In this document: positions 1 to 8,156 of the stretch, piece after piece | Position numbering within the stretch: the first letter of the stretch is position 1 | Layout of the letters: every line of letters starts with the position of its first letter | From: JABMMZ01 sp040386935 | Lineage (GTDB): Bacteria > Bacteroidota > Bacteroidia > NS11-12g > UBA955 | Length of the DNA: 64,000 bases | NCBI GenBank assembly: GCA_040386935.1 | Contig: JAZKEQ010000001.1 | Location: forward strand, 1 to 64,000 | Reading direction: 5' to 3' | Notes under the pieces: model-generated | Databases searched by the model: none | The model's input: the letters and a program-made list of their open reading frames with translations, nothing else | Told to the model about the DNA's origin: nothing | Position numbers and translations under genes: made by a program

Positions 1-2608
1 AGAAAATACCATCGTTTACTTTTACATCCGGATTTGGATTCAAACGGATTGGTTTACATTCTGAGTTGTAGCAACCATTACCATCACGGTAATCATAACA
101 AATTGTATCTCTTAAACCTGTATTAGGCACCTGAGCATTTGTGATAAATTTAGGATAGTCGTAGATATAAGGTGCGACACCTACAGGCCCACCTGTTACC
201 CAACTTGGTTTTTTAAATTTCTGGAAGTAGCGTACAGGGTTATTACCCGGCATGGCTAAAGCAATATTATTTTGAGAAAGGTTAACCGCTCCATCAGTGA
301 AACATCTTGGAGGGAGACCTGCAAATTTGAATGTAGGCAATGGATTTACTGTTACAATCAGTGTATCTCTATCTTCGCAGGTAATACCGCCCTGAGTAAC
401 TCTCAGGTACATGTCGTACTTGCGTTCAGCAGGTTGAATGATTTTAACTTTAAATGCACTGTCTGAAGCTACTTGCAACCCTGTATTTAAATCCGTCCAG
501 AAAATCTGGCGGCTATAGCCCAATGGTTTGCGTTGCGCTTTTACTTTTAATGTATCTAAAATACATATCTGACGATCAGGTTTTGCTATTGCGATAACAG
601 TATCGTTTACAAACAATTGCATGGTATCTGAGCGATTACAGCCCAAATGATCAATTACTTTTACAAAATACTTACCGGCTACATTTACTGTTTTCAGTCT
701 GGTACTATCACCATCAGGTTGCCAGTAGTAGCGAAGGGTATCGTCATTTTGTGCATCAAGTGTAATGTTTTGGTAAGTACATATTCTTCTATCAGGTCCT
801 ATATTAACAATAGGCAATGGTTGGTAATGTACTTTTATAGTATCCATATCAACACATTTATTTTTATCTGTCAGTCTTAGGAAAATACTTGTAGAGAACG
901 TTGGTTTAATAGTAAACGCCTGGAAAGTATCTTTAGGCTTAAAGCTACCCAGTGGACTTTCCCATCTGAACATGAATTTAGGTAAACCGTTCGCAATAAT
1001 CGGTTTAAGTGTTAAACTATCTCCGGCACATACAAATGTATCTTTACCAAAAGCCAACTCTACATCCAATACTGGAGGCATAATTACCGTATCGGTGTAT
1101 ATTGTTGGACAATTAATCGGTATATTATTAATTACGTGGGTAATGATATACTTACCACCGCGTTTAAATTTAATACTATCCATTTTACTAAAGCTTTTCT
1201 TGTATATCAAGCCTGAGTTTGTACTATCGCGTATTGTCCATTCATAGACATAAGTGCCTTTGAAGTTAACTGTATCTTTAGGGAATGAGGTGAATCGGAG
1301 TTTACCGCAATCCAGAATTTCATATTTGCGTTTTGCTTCTGCTTTTGCTTTTACAGAAACCAAGAATCCTTTATTGATTTTACCTGGTCTAGGGCAGTTA
1401 TCATCAACTGCAGTAACAGTAAATTGGTAAGCATACTCACGTGCATCACCCACTTTAGTTTGCCAGCAGAATTCCGCTTGTTTTTCACGTGCAGTAGGGT
1501 CTATAATTCTAAATGTAGCACCCGGTATACCATAATTCCAAGACAATTGTGTTGTATCGTCTTTTGTTACATTTTGTGCTCTTGTATCTTTAGATGATAT
1601 GGTAAAACATATCTTGTTGCCTTCACAGACACTCCATTTATTAGGTGTTGGTATTGTTGGCGGGTTATTATCTTTACATTGTGTAACCACCAACTGCATA
1701 TCACGCCTTGTTACTCCAATCAATACATATTTTCCTGTAGCGGAATCCTTTCTGTACTCATCAATTTGTATTACAATTACACCTACCTCATCACATTTTG
1801 TTGGTGTAAAGATGATATCACCTGTGTTACCATCGAAATATAAACCACGTGGTGGTTTTGCATTTGGAACCGGTTTACAATTTACACTTCCGGGAGGTAC
1901 ACAATATGGTGTCATTGGAATAGAAGGAGTAAAAGAACCTTGGTATGATTCATTAGTTCCATGACCACTCAATGGATTTGCCAACGAATAAAACAAACTG
2001 TCTCCATCAATCGTTTCCATTGCTCCATTATTAAATGTGAAAGGCATGTTACAGCAAATGTATGCTACCGGTGGTATTGACAACTGAGGTGAAGTATTAC
2101 ATTTCTTTTTAACGTTGCATAAATCCAACATTGCTTCAGTATATAGATTACCCGGATTAATTGTGGTAATCGCGCCATTTCTACAGCACTGCTCTACTGA
2201 GAAGTAGACTTTACAGCAGTTATTTTTTACAAATGCGTCAAATGGAGAAGTATTAAAATCCACTATCCCTTCGAATACGTGTTCTTCTATACCTTCAGCT
2301 GATGGCGAGTTCTCTGGATTACATGGTGCTGTACCACCAACACAAGTCGGTGATATATCATTAATTGCTGTTCTTGTATAGGAAATTGCAGAAGCAGAAA
2401 CATTCTGACAACCAGGACTAGATACATTGATAGTAGGACTATTCAATGGAATACCCCGACAGTCTCGGTAAACTTTTATAAGAATTTTATACTTTCCCGG
2501 ACTTATGCAAATGTAGGAGACGTCACTCCCCATCATGTGCGATGCCTTTAGGTGCTCTGCTGCAAACAGGGCTGTTAAAATTAATAATATATTGTATATT
2601 TTTTTCAT
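1..2608 (-). CDS. Large secreted Ig/PKD-like surface protein, 3' end beyond window
   Basis: An uninterrupted minus-strand frame runs from ATG at 2608 to the left edge (about 869 residues, no stop), so the C-terminus is missing. The N-terminus is a signal peptide (MKKIYNILLILTALF...). It is followed by a conserved-looking segment with the pattern 'SHMMGSDVSYIC...YKILIKVYRDCRG', which I know from large Bacteroidota surface proteins that usually end in gliding-type C-terminal domains. Next comes a Cys-rich stretch, then repeated Ig/PKD-like beta modules (for example 'GPDRRICTYQNITLDAQ', 'YYWQPDGDS'). It lies 10 bp downstream of the 2619-4169 gene and is probably co-transcribed with the sigma-factor operon. 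The role as a cell-surface or adhesin-like T9SS cargo is inference, because the sorting domain is outside the window. Confidence 0.8.
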   Translation of the reverse strand, partial: MKKIYNILLILTALFAAEHLKASHMMGSDVSYICISPGKYKILIKVYRDCRGIPLNSPTINVSSPGCQNVSASAISYTRTAINDISPTCVGGTAPCNPENSPSAEGIEEHVFEGIVDFNTSPFDAFVKNNCCKVYFSVEQCCRNGAITTINPGNLYTEAMLDLCNVKKKCNTSPQLSIPPVAYICCNMPFTFNNGAMETIDGDSLFYSLANPLSGHGTNESYQGSFTPSIPMTPYCVPPGSVNCKPVPNAKPPRGLYFDGNTGDIIFTPTKCDEVGVIVIQIDEYRKDSATGKYVLIGVTRRDMQLVVTQCKDNNPPTIPTPNKWSVCEGNKICFTISSKDTRAQNVTKDDTTQLSWNYGIPGATFRIIDPTAREKQAEFCWQTKVGDAREYAYQFTVTAVDDNCPRPGKINKGFLVSVKAKAEAKRKYEILDCGKLRFTSFPKDTVNFKGTYVYEWTIRDSTNSGLIYKKSFSKMDSIKFKRGGKYIITHVINNIPINCPTIYTDTVIMPPVLDVELAFGKDTFVCAGDSLTLKPIIANGLPKFMFRWESPLGSFKPKDTFQAFTIKPTFSTSIFLRLTDKNKCVDMDTIKVHYQPLPIVNIGPDRRICTYQNITLDAQNDDTLRYYWQPDGDSTRLKTVNVAGKYFVKVIDHLGCNRSDTMQLFVNDTVIAIAKPDRQICILDTLKVKAQRKPLGYSRQIFWTDLNTGLQVASDSAFKVKIIQPAERKYDMYLRVTQGGITCEDRDTLIVTVNPLPTFKFAGLPPRCFTDGAVNLSQNNIALAMPGNNPVRYFQKFKKPSWVTGGPVGVAPYIYDYPKFITNAQVPNTGLRDTICYDYRDGNGCYNSECKPIRLNPNPDVKVNDGIF

Positions 2609-2618
2609 CGTATGTATG

Positions 2619-4169
2619 TTAATATGCGTTGATTTTGAGTATTTGTCTTTCTACTGTGTTTAATGTTTTAAATTCAATATAATACAACCCGCTAATCAAA
2701 CTAGCTGGTAATATAATACTATTTTCAGTTACCGGCAAATTATAATTACAAATCTCTCTGCCGCTAATATCATAAATTGTCAGACCCATTGCTATTTCTT
2801 GCTTTCTAAATATGCCCATTTTTTCCCCAGCTTTAGCCGGATTGGGATAAGTATAAAAACTCATGCCTTTAGACGCTGTTATTTTGTCATTTGAAAGCAT
2901 TTGCTTATCCGCTAAACGCGCATTCAAACTTGAACAAAAATAGTCAATTTGTTTAATATTTGCAAATTTTTCTTCTACATAGAAATAGAGAAAATCAAAT
3001 ACCAAGGCTTTTCCGCGATTTAATGTAAACGAATCGCTGTTCATAAGGCCAATTCTATTACCTGATGTATTGCCGACTGATGTTTCACTCCACATCAAAT
3101 TGCCATTTTCAGAATCGCCTGTGTATGGATAAATATATCTTGCTACATCATTACCATCTATACCATTTCCTCCAAAACGCAACGATGCACCATTCTTCCA
3201 CTGCCCCTGCATCAGTCTTTGAAAATCGACTGCTGATACCGGAGAGCCATTGATTGCATTATTATCGTTATTGAAATACATGGTAGATTTTATCCTGTGA
3301 TTAAACGCCATACAACCTAATGACACCAGTTGTTCTTTAAACGTTGCTTCTGTTGTATCATTTATTGCGAACATCGCATTACCGGGGATTGAAGTTCCAA
3401 GATATTCATTTGCTGTAACCCCAATTTTAAAATTTGTAACAGCACTTAATCTAAAATTATCGTAGTTTCTGTTTGAACGGTTATGAACTACATATCTTAC
3501 AAAAACAGCATTGCCCAAAAAACTATCTGTACTATTAAACGCATAGAGCGAGGTTTGTACTTCTACCCCCAAAGGCAATCCGCCTGAATATGTATGATTG
3601 GCATAATTATCATTAGATATGCTGTATGAAATAGCATCTGATGTAAAGTAAGGATAATCACCCAGCAATGGCTCATACAATTGATTGGACAGATTATTAT
3701 CTACAAATGGTGCCAACACCTGAGCATAAGGCGACCCTTGAGAACCCGGCCAAGCGGCTATTCCCTGACTTGCGGTATAACCCGCATCCATATAATGCTG
3801 CTTGTGATAATTGATTTCTGTTTTAGTAACAGCGTATGATTTATTCCAAATAACAGGATCCGCAGCCTTAGCACCATTTACTTCGAGTGGTCCAGGCCAA
3901 AAATCATGTGTTCCGCCCAAAACATTATGGGCTGAGAGGCGCAAATTTCCGGCACTGTCGGTTGCAGACATCCATATACCTGCTCTATTAGCCAAGCTGT
4001 TCACTACCGCGTTTTTAATATTTAATCCTGATGTCCCTGAACTGTCAAACAACACACCATCTGCTCCCAGAACTGCTTTCAGTCTGTTCACCTCTACTTT
4101 AGTAAAGGGCTGTTGGGCACTTATTTGACAACAATATAGCATGGCTAATATATTCAGGAGCCGTTTCAA
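2619..4169 (-). CDS. T9SS type A sorting-domain secreted protein
   Basis: 516 residues with an N-terminal signal peptide ending near 'CCQISAQQ' and a C-terminal sorting domain of about 75 residues: a 'FYTYPNPAKAGEK' strand, 'LTIYDISGREI' and 'GLYYIEFKTLNTVERQILKI'. This is the usual type A signal for export through the T9SS and anchoring or release at the surface. The central region ('AGIWMSATDSAGNLRLSA...DFWPGPLEV') belongs to a recurrent but functionally unnamed Bacteroidota secreted family. The start is TTG at 4169-4167, overlapping the TGA of the upstream gene by 3 bases (TTGA). The first ATG, ten codons in, would remove the charged part of the signal peptide, so the TTG start with translational coupling is preferred. 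It sits third in the sigma-factor operon. Confidence 0.85.
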   Translation of the reverse strand: MKRLLNILAMLYCCQISAQQPFTKVEVNRLKAVLGADGVLFDSSGTSGLNIKNAVVNSLANRAGIWMSATDSAGNLRLSAHNVLGGTHDFWPGPLEVNGAKAADPVIWNKSYAVTKTEINYHKQHYMDAGYTASQGIAAWPGSQGSPYAQVLAPFVDNNLSNQLYEPLLGDYPYFTSDAISYSISNDNYANHTYSGGLPLGVEVQTSLYAFNSTDSFLGNAVFVRYVVHNRSNRNYDNFRLSAVTNFKIGVTANEYLGTSIPGNAMFAINDTTEATFKEQLVSLGCMAFNHRIKSTMYFNNDNNAINGSPVSAVDFQRLMQGQWKNGASLRFGGNGIDGNDVARYIYPYTGDSENGNLMWSETSVGNTSGNRIGLMNSDSFTLNRGKALVFDFLYFYVEEKFANIKQIDYFCSSLNARLADKQMLSNDKITASKGMSFYTYPNPAKAGEKMGIFRKQEIAMGLTIYDISGREICNYNLPVTENSIILPASLISGLYYIEFKTLNTVERQILKINAY

Positions 4170-5635
4170 AATAAACTGTATCTTAATCCTATACTCAATG
4201 AATTATTAAAAATTCGTTCGTTAACAATATTTCCATTTTTACTTCCATTGATTCCGAAATACTGGAAGCCCGGTTCAAGGATTGCCCTAAATCTATTAGA
4301 CAAAGGATAACTTGCCATAAAACTTAATCCGGTTCCCATTCCCAAATGTTTTTTAGTTGAATTATACGAAGTTACTTGACGATTAGCAAAATCCATATTT
4401 TGTCCTTCTGAATGAGCATAAACATTGAATAAAGCGGAAGCATGAATCGCAAAGTTGAATTTCTTGTATCCGAAATTATAGCTCATGCCGATTGGCAACT
4501 GAACAATTTTATATTGATTTTCAGCATTGTACTGCTTATTATCAGATTTAACATATTGAATGGTATCAATTCTGGTTACCGGAATTGTTCCTCTAACAGG
4601 ATCATTGATATAACTTGTCACAGTTTCGTAACGTACTGCATTTTCCCTGTGTTCAATACTTCCTTTGTAGGTTGTATTCAGCTGCAGATAAGATGCACCT
4701 GCAAACACATACCATTGCTGGTAAATAGGATATGACAGTCTTACACCAAACTGCTGATTGATATTGTTTTTTGACATTGCCCTGTAATTGCCTGATACTT
4801 CGCTATTCCCTGCTGCGTTATGCAAACTCAACATTGGCGTAAACATTACATCAATAAACAATGGTTTACGAGTAATGATATGCTGTTGGGTTGCTTGTTT
4901 ATAAGCAATGCTTTCACTTGATTCAGAATTATCCATTGCAAATGGCATTTTCTTTACCGGCTTTGTTCTCATTGTATTAGCTCCAAGCGCTTCGAGTCTT
5001 TCTTCAGCTACTGAATGATACACCAATAAATGTGATGTTCCTTTGTGTTCCTGATAACTGATAGCAGGTCGGTCGGAAGCATCTACGTTAAAATAACGTT
5101 CAAAAATATTTTGTCCGTTATCTCTATACTCTCCTCCCATCTGATGATTTGATGATGAAGCAGATTCATGGTTGGCTATATTTTTACCCGGTATGTTATT
5201 TGGAGTAGCTACTAGATTACCTGAAGACACTTTTTCTCCTGTTTTATCCAAACCACCTTCTTTTGTTATACCGGCAGGTTTTGATCTTTTTTGAGCTGGG
5301 CTTTCAGCTTTCACAGTTGGGCTTGACTTCGCATTATTTTCTGCTATTGTATTTTCAATAACACGAGCCGGTTCAACAGAAGGTTCAGTTAAAGCAGTTT
5401 GTTGTTTAACTGCGCTTGCTCCTGCAATTCCTACATTGTCGTTAGATTGATTCCACACCAACACAACGACTATTGTCGTAAATGCCAATATTGCAGCGCC
5501 AACTTTAACGCCAAACAACCCTCGGGATCGGGAAGCCCTGCTTTCAAGTATACTATCAAACAAATTTTCAGAAGGCTCGACCTCAAACTGGTCGAGTTTC
5601 TTTTGAATTTGCTTTTCAAATTGATTGTTCATCAT
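4166..5635 (-). CDS. Anti-sigma-like membrane protein with C-terminal beta-barrel domain
   Basis: 489 residues. Residues 1-40 are a charged cytoplasmic segment ('EKQIQKKLDQFEVEPSENLF') like those of Bacteroidota anti-sigma-type proteins. Residues 43-61 form one transmembrane helix. A long low-complexity Ser/Lys/Asn-rich region follows (about 70-240), and from about 260 to the end there are alternating amphipathic strands ending in 'NNSLSIGLRYSLF', with the terminal Phe typical of outer-membrane barrels (PorT/OMP_b-brl type). The start overlaps the sigma factor stop by 4 bp (ATGA). The arrangement suggests it holds the sigma factor at the inner membrane and senses the outer membrane. That function is inferred from order and topology; no zinc-binding HxxxCxxC motif is present. 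Confidence 0.8.
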   Translation of the reverse strand: MMNNQFEKQIQKKLDQFEVEPSENLFDSILESRASRSRGLFGVKVGAAILAFTTIVVVLVWNQSNDNVGIAGASAVKQQTALTEPSVEPARVIENTIAENNAKSSPTVKAESPAQKRSKPAGITKEGGLDKTGEKVSSGNLVATPNNIPGKNIANHESASSSNHQMGGEYRDNGQNIFERYFNVDASDRPAISYQEHKGTSHLLVYHSVAEERLEALGANTMRTKPVKKMPFAMDNSESSESIAYKQATQQHIITRKPLFIDVMFTPMLSLHNAAGNSEVSGNYRAMSKNNINQQFGVRLSYPIYQQWYVFAGASYLQLNTTYKGSIEHRENAVRYETVTSYINDPVRGTIPVTRIDTIQYVKSDNKQYNAENQYKIVQLPIGMSYNFGYKKFNFAIHASALFNVYAHSEGQNMDFANRQVTSYNSTKKHLGMGTGLSFMASYPLSNRFRAILEPGFQYFGINGSKNGNIVNERIFNNSLSIGLRYSLF

Positions 5636-6168
5636 AATTTTATTTGTTCTAATTTGGTTATTTTATTTTGTAAATATTTTCGCGCCTTAGCGTACTGGCT
5701 TCTTGAACTGGCTTCTTCAATACCCAGTTGATCAGCTATTTCCTTGTGGGAAAACCCTTCTATTGCAAACATATTAAAGACTATTTTGTACCCATTGGGT
5801 AATTGATTGATTAAATTAAGAATAGATAGCTCGCTAAGACGTTCAACTGCATTGGCCTCTTCGTTCACAAACACCTCATTACCAGCATCTAAATCTTCAA
5901 ACTTCATTTTATTTCCTCTGATCTTATTTAAAGCGGTGTTCACCATGATACGTCTCACCCAGCCTTCTAGCGAGCCTTCCCGCTTAAAACGACCAATATT
6001 GTCAAATATCTTTATGAACCCGTCCTGTAACATATCTTCAGCTTCTAATCTGTCTTTGGCATAGCGTAAACATACCACCATCATTTTGCCAGCAAAACGC
6101 TTGTACAATTCCCTTTGACATTCCTGTCGCTCCTCTAAACAGCCTTTTAATAGCTCTTCTTCTGTCAT
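5632..6168 (-). CDS. ECF-type RNA polymerase sigma factor
   Basis: 178 residues from ATG at 6168 ('MTEEELLKGC'), a start typical of Bacteroidota ECF factors. The frame is open a further 8 codons to a TTG at 6192, which is less likely. The sigma-70 region 2 part ('ECQRELYKRFAGKM', 'AEDMLQDGFIKIFDNI', 'GWVRRIMVNTALNKIR') recognises the -10-like element and binds core polymerase. The region 4 helix-turn-helix ('GYKIVFNMFAIEGFSHKEIA', 'QLGIEEASSRSQYAKARK') binds the -35-like element. It is first in a tight minus-strand operon whose second gene resembles an anti-sigma factor fused to a beta-barrel, and whose later genes are secreted proteins, so it probably responds to envelope or secretion status. 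That signal is inferred. Confidence 0.93.
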   Translation of the reverse strand: MTEEELLKGCLEERQECQRELYKRFAGKMMVVCLRYAKDRLEAEDMLQDGFIKIFDNIGRFKREGSLEGWVRRIMVNTALNKIRGNKMKFEDLDAGNEVFVNEEANAVERLSELSILNLINQLPNGYKIVFNMFAIEGFSHKEIADQLGIEEASSRSQYAKARKYLQNKITKLEQIKL

Positions 6169-6336
6169 CTGATGTTTGGTATTGGCCCACAATTTTTGCT
6201 AATTTTTAACAAAGACACAAATTTTTGATAATTCGTGGCATGGCCCCGCAATTTTTTTTCAATCCCGTGTATTTGTTTCCAAATAGTTAAAATTCTACTG
6301 TAAAATTAAGCAAACGTTTTGGTATTATTGCAGTGA

Positions 6337-7032
6337 ATGTCTGACGTCCTTCAAATTTCGTGTACTTTATTTCACTATTTCCCTGAAACTGCTGAGAATT
6401 TTAAAAAACTCTGCCATTCAGCGGCAATTGCCTTCACTGTTCCTGCCGACCAAACCTGTTGTGGCATGCCATACTTCGACAAGGGAGAGCTCAAAACAGC
6501 CAAAAAAGTTGCCGAGTACAACCTCAAAGTTATCGGGGATCAAAACATCATCTCATCATCACTTAAATGCGAACAAGTGTATACGGTTAAATACCCTAAA
6601 ATATTCAACAATACCGTATCACACATACAATGTATGAAAATTGCCGGTTCAGCTAAAGGTTTGCACGATGTATTTGAAAAAGCACAACTAAATAACAATC
6701 AAAGCATTAAAGGTAATTATTTCATGTTACCCGATTGCGATGCTCCTAAAAAGGGTCAAGAACAATGGCTGACAAAATTCCCCAATGCAAAATTTCAGTT
6801 TTCAACTCTGCAAAACACCTGTTGTGGCGCTGGTTTTTGCTTACCTGCTTTGAATCCTGAAACAGCAACCGGACTTTCAGAAACTATTTTAAATGAAGCC
6901 ATTTCATCAGGAGTTGACACCATTGTCGCCTCCAATGATATTTGCATGATTCAGTTAATGAATACAGCAAAAAAGAAAAACATCTCTATTAATATTATCC
7001 ATATTATTGATTTATTTGCACAAGCCCTATAA
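6337..7032 (+). CDS. LutA-like (Fe-S)-binding CCG-domain oxidoreductase subunit
   Basis: 231 residues containing the two cysteine-rich CCG modules of the LutA/YkgE/GlpC-C-terminal family: 'DQTCCGMPYFDKGE' (C41-C42) and 'NTCCGAGFCL' (C162-C163). Such domains bind iron-sulfur or disulfide-linked centres and pass electrons from hydroxyacid oxidation; LutA works with LutB and LutC in L-lactate use. Neither LutB nor LutC is in the window. The next gene, 5 bp downstream, is an Ldh-family 2-hydroxyacid dehydrogenase, so the two are probably one transcript. The first module is shorter than in classical LutA. The Fe-S electron-carrier class is secure; the specific substrate is not. Confidence 0.8.
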   Translation: MSDVLQISCTLFHYFPETAENFKKLCHSAAIAFTVPADQTCCGMPYFDKGELKTAKKVAEYNLKVIGDQNIISSSLKCEQVYTVKYPKIFNNTVSHIQCMKIAGSAKGLHDVFEKAQLNNNQSIKGNYFMLPDCDAPKKGQEQWLTKFPNAKFQFSTLQNTCCGAGFCLPALNPETATGLSETILNEAISSGVDTIVASNDICMIQLMNTAKKKNISINIIHIIDLFAQAL

Positions 7033-7037
7033 ACGCT

Positions 7038-8135
7038 ATGTCTCAATCATCTACATTTTCAACGCTAGGGGTTTCGGATCTAACAGCCTATACAATATCC
7101 ATATTTAAAGCCATCGGTTGCAGTGATTACGATGCTGCACTTGCTGCCGATGTTCTGATTAAAGCTGACCTGAGAGGTATCGACTCTCATGGTGTTGCCC
7201 GACTGAGTGGCTATGTAAGGTTATATGAAAACAATCGCATCAATACACGTCCAAACATTCATATTAGTAAGGAAAAAGCAAGTGTCTTCACAATAGATGG
7301 TGATGGTGGGCTTGGACTTGTAGTAGCACCCCGTGCCATGGAAATAGCTATAGAAAAAACCGGCTTACACGGCTCAGGTTTTGGCGCTGTAAAAAACAGC
7401 AACCATTTTGGCATTGCAGCTTACCACGCCATGATGGCACTTGAAAAACACTACATAGGCATGGCCATGACGAATGCCAGTCCGCTTGTAGCGCCTACGT
7501 ACAGCAAAGAACGCATGCTGGGCACCAATCCAATTTGTTATGCAATTCCTGCAGGTAAGCACCCTGCATTTATATTGGATATGGCCACTAGTGCTGCGGC
7601 CAACGGCAAACTGGAGATAGCAGAGCGCCAAAATAAACCTGTACCCGAAGGCTGGCTCGAAACAAAAAACGGATTGCCAACAACCAACCCAAAAGATTTA
7701 AAAGAAGGTGGACACTTACTTCCCCTTGGTAGCGACAAAGATCATGGCAGCCATAAAGGCTACGGACTTGGCGCACTAGTAGACATACTCAGTGGTGTAT
7801 TACCAGGTGCTAACTTTGGACCCTGGGTACCTCCCTTTGTAGCTTTCCTGCCTGTACTCCCTGATTTACCGGGTAAAGGCCTTGGGCATTTTGTAGGCGC
7901 AATGGATATCAGCGGCTTTGATGAAACTGATGCCTTTCTTAACCGCATGGACCTTTGGATTGACCGCTTTAAAAATGCCATCCCGGTTGATGAATCAAAA
8001 AAAGTCATCATTCATGGAGAACCAGAATACACCATGCATCAAGAGCGGAAGATTAACGGCATTCCATTGATTGACAAAGTGACTAATGATTTAAAAGCAT
8101 TAGCCATTAAATACCATCTCGACCATCCATTTTAA
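7038..8135 (+). CDS. Ldh family (malate/L-lactate/ureidoglycolate-type) NAD(P)-dependent dehydrogenase
   Basis: 365 residues, the full length for the Ldh_2 family (PF02615), an NAD(P)-dependent 2-hydroxyacid dehydrogenase fold unrelated to classical LDH/MDH. Visible family motifs are 'RGIDSHGVARLSGYV' near residues 50-65 with the conserved His, 'AVKNSNHFGIAAYHAM' near 115-130 with the second conserved His, 'TNPICYAIPAG', 'LDMATSAAANGK' and 'HKGYGLGALVDILSGVLPGA'. It oxidises or reduces a small hydroxy/keto acid (malate, lactate or a sulfo-analogue); sequence reading does not settle which. The 5-bp spacing to the LutA-like gene supports a shared lactate-type oxidation role, by inference. Confidence 0.92.
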   Translation: MSQSSTFSTLGVSDLTAYTISIFKAIGCSDYDAALAADVLIKADLRGIDSHGVARLSGYVRLYENNRINTRPNIHISKEKASVFTIDGDGGLGLVVAPRAMEIAIEKTGLHGSGFGAVKNSNHFGIAAYHAMMALEKHYIGMAMTNASPLVAPTYSKERMLGTNPICYAIPAGKHPAFILDMATSAAANGKLEIAERQNKPVPEGWLETKNGLPTTNPKDLKEGGHLLPLGSDKDHGSHKGYGLGALVDILSGVLPGANFGPWVPPFVAFLPVLPDLPGKGLGHFVGAMDISGFDETDAFLNRMDLWIDRFKNAIPVDESKKVIIHGEPEYTMHQERKINGIPLIDKVTNDLKALAIKYHLDHPF

Positions 8136-8156
8136 ACTTAAAAAAATTTTATTAAT

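Noticed and set aside
272..1964. Plus-strand open frames of 64-121 codons in the first 2 kb
   Set aside because: They are antisense to the large secreted protein on the minus strand, which has a signal peptide and consistent domains.
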